A stretch of DNA of 64,000 nucleotides. Source: WRDS01 sp964492775. GTDB lineage: Bacteria; Actinomycetota; Coriobacteriia; Anaerosomatales; PHET01. The stretch spans positions 37,104 to 101,103 of the forward strand of contig CAZBLH010000004.1 of NCBI GenBank assembly GCA_964492775.1, read 5' to 3'. The notes below the pieces were generated by a model. That model searched no databases, had not been told where the DNA came from, and saw nothing but the letters and a program-made list of their open reading frames with translations. A program made the position numbers and the translations under genes. This document shows, piece after piece, positions 63,294 to 64,000 of this stretch (position 1 is the first letter of the stretch; each line of letters opens with the position of its first letter).

Positions 63294-63840
63294 ACTCCGC
63301 GTCGATGATCGGCGGGGTGTCCTCCTCGGCGCCGGTGAGCGCGCGAAGCTCCATGTCGACCGCGTACCGCAGCTTCACGAGCGCCACATGGAACTCGTGG
63401 CTCGCCTCGTGGTACTGAGCCAGCGCATTCTCGTCGGACAGCACCGCCTGGATCGAGGGCGGAAGGTTCTCGAAACCCAGGTCGCCATGGACCGCCAGCT
63501 TGTTGCGGTACGTCTTCACATACCTGCCGAACGTCGTCTGTCCGACAGGGCACTCAAGTATTGCCTCGATCTCGTCGAGCAACGATGCCAGACCGAGCGG
63601 CTCAAGCAGCTCGTAGCACGCACCGCCGAGCCGTTTGCGCCGGTTGTCCACGACGAACATGGTCGTGAACAGATGCATGAAAGTGAACTGGTTGAGGAGT
63701 AGCGGGATCGGATCCTCGAGGCCGAGAGCAACCAGTTCCGGGTTGTACTCGAAGCGCATGTTGTACAGCAGCATGTCGCAGTGAACAAGAACCTGCCTGA
63801 GCGCCGTTTCTTTGTCGAGTGCCACGCCTTGTCTCCGCAT
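63274..63840 (-). CDS. Uncharacterised helical protein with a HEPN-like motif
   Basis: A 188-residue, largely helical protein that I do not recognise. The segment YRNKLAVHGDLGF contains R-x5-H (Arg112, His118), the spacing of the R-x4-6-H motif of HEPN RNases and nucleotide-binding domains; MLLYNMRFEYNPEL and the following hydrophobic helix (FTFMHLFTTMFVV) precede it. The last 25 residues are acidic and Pro/Thr-rich. Its end overlaps the convergent reductase gene by 20 bp. No antitoxin-like partner adjoins it, so a toxin role is not supported by context. Confidence 0.6.
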   Translation of the reverse strand: MRRQGVALDKETALRQVLVHCDMLLYNMRFEYNPELVALGLEDPIPLLLNQFTFMHLFTTMFVVDNRRKRLGGACYELLEPLGLASLLDEIEAILECPVGQTTFGRYVKTYRNKLAVHGDLGFENLPPSIQAVLSDENALAQYHEASHEFHVALVKLRYAVDMELRALTGAEEDTPPIIDAESTPPQS

Positions 63841-63929
63841 TGCTCTGATACGTGCATGCCAGCACGACAGCTGGCCGGTAACTCAACTCTAGCACGCTGC
63901 AGCGCGTGGTGGATGCGCGTCGAATTACG

Positions 63930-63980
63930 GCAGAAGGAAAGAGGCCCCGGAGCTCCTCGGCTAGGAGTCTCCAGGGCCTC
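63930..63980 (-). terminator. Intrinsic terminator from a gene beyond the right edge
   Basis: On the minus strand GAGGCCC(T)GGAG pairs with CTCC(G)GGGCCTC around an inner CTCC/GAGG hairpin (63941-63980), followed by TTTCCTTCT. The 90 bp between it and the 63840 gene show nothing else. Confidence 0.7.
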
Positions 63981-64000
63981 GCAAGTAACGAATGGTGGGC

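Overview
This is a GC-rich, densely coding bacterial chromosome segment with many GTG/TTG starts and 4-bp ATGA/GTGA stop-start overlaps. It is housekeeping chromosome throughout: I see no transposase, integrase, phage module or CRISPR array. A DtxR-type metal repressor, the Nif3 / C4-zinc-ribbon / RNase HI gene order and the GC content suggest an Actinomycetota. The Nuo complex without NuoEFG, and the iron-sulfur-rich enzymes, fit an anaerobic lineage such as Coriobacteriia/Anaerosomatales. That placement is inference from gene content.

Layout. (1) 1-1178: metK, cut by the window edge, behind a SAM-I riboswitch and an intrinsic terminator. (2) 1275-5881, plus strand: a PsiE-like membrane protein, gltX, a promoter-driven tRNA-Gln/tRNA-Glu pair, glnS, and the RNase P RNA. 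(3) 5911-10777: a very acidic Glu/Pro-rich protein with a C-terminal Cys motif, endonuclease IV, DNA polymerase IV and a DtxR regulator. (4) 10778-11290: no protein gene, but a good sigma-70-type promoter followed by an approximately 180-nt element closed by a perfect 11-bp stem, a likely free-standing ncRNA. (5) 18102 to 11291, minus strand: iscR-iscS-iscU-mnmA-PHP phosphatase-nif3-zinc ribbon-rnhA-queD (Fe-S cluster assembly, tRNA thiolation, modified-base precursor). (6) 18124-18524: the iscR promoter and a second candidate ncRNA. (7) 22216 to 18525: an FMN riboswitch and ribD-ribE-ribBA-ribH. (8) 47237 to 22280, minus strand: an almost unbroken 25-kb run pilB-deoB-pdp-(DHH/CBS/tRNA nucleotidyltransferase fusion)-M50 protease-trpS-scpA-scpB-rsuA-cobU-cobT-cobS-cobC-hisC-tyrA-aroA-cmk-plsC-ispH-DUF512-der-plsY-gpsA-rpe. 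(9) 47271-48239: two small proteins (YggT-like, FlgM-like), a 24-bp perfect palindrome and a hairpin-rich stretch. (10) 59526 to 48240: the respiratory Complex I operon nuoABCDH-I*-JKLMN. (11) 59756-64000: an ABC-F ATPase, a flavin disulfide reductase, a possible HEPN-fold protein, and a terminator from a gene beyond the right edge.

The most striking system is the Complex I operon. nuoE, nuoF and nuoG, the usual NADH-oxidising module, are absent. The gene in the nuoI position (53864-55927) encodes 687 residues in which a complete GltD-like FAD/NAD(P) oxidoreductase with its own 4Fe-4S cysteines lies between the N-terminal and C-terminal parts of NuoI. This suggests a one-polypeptide electron-input module that oxidises NAD(P)H and passes electrons straight into the NuoI clusters. 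The operon's promoter carries an inverted repeat with the layout of a Rex (NADH/NAD+ sensor) operator over its -35 element, which would tie expression to the same redox pair.

Other points of note: a TrpRS with a variant of the Thermotoga-type 4Fe-4S cysteine motif, a tRNA nucleotidyltransferase fused to DHH and CBS domains, an orphan FlgM-like protein, an isolated pilB, and an extended SAM-I riboswitch. All calls were made by reading the sequence; no database search or folding program was run.
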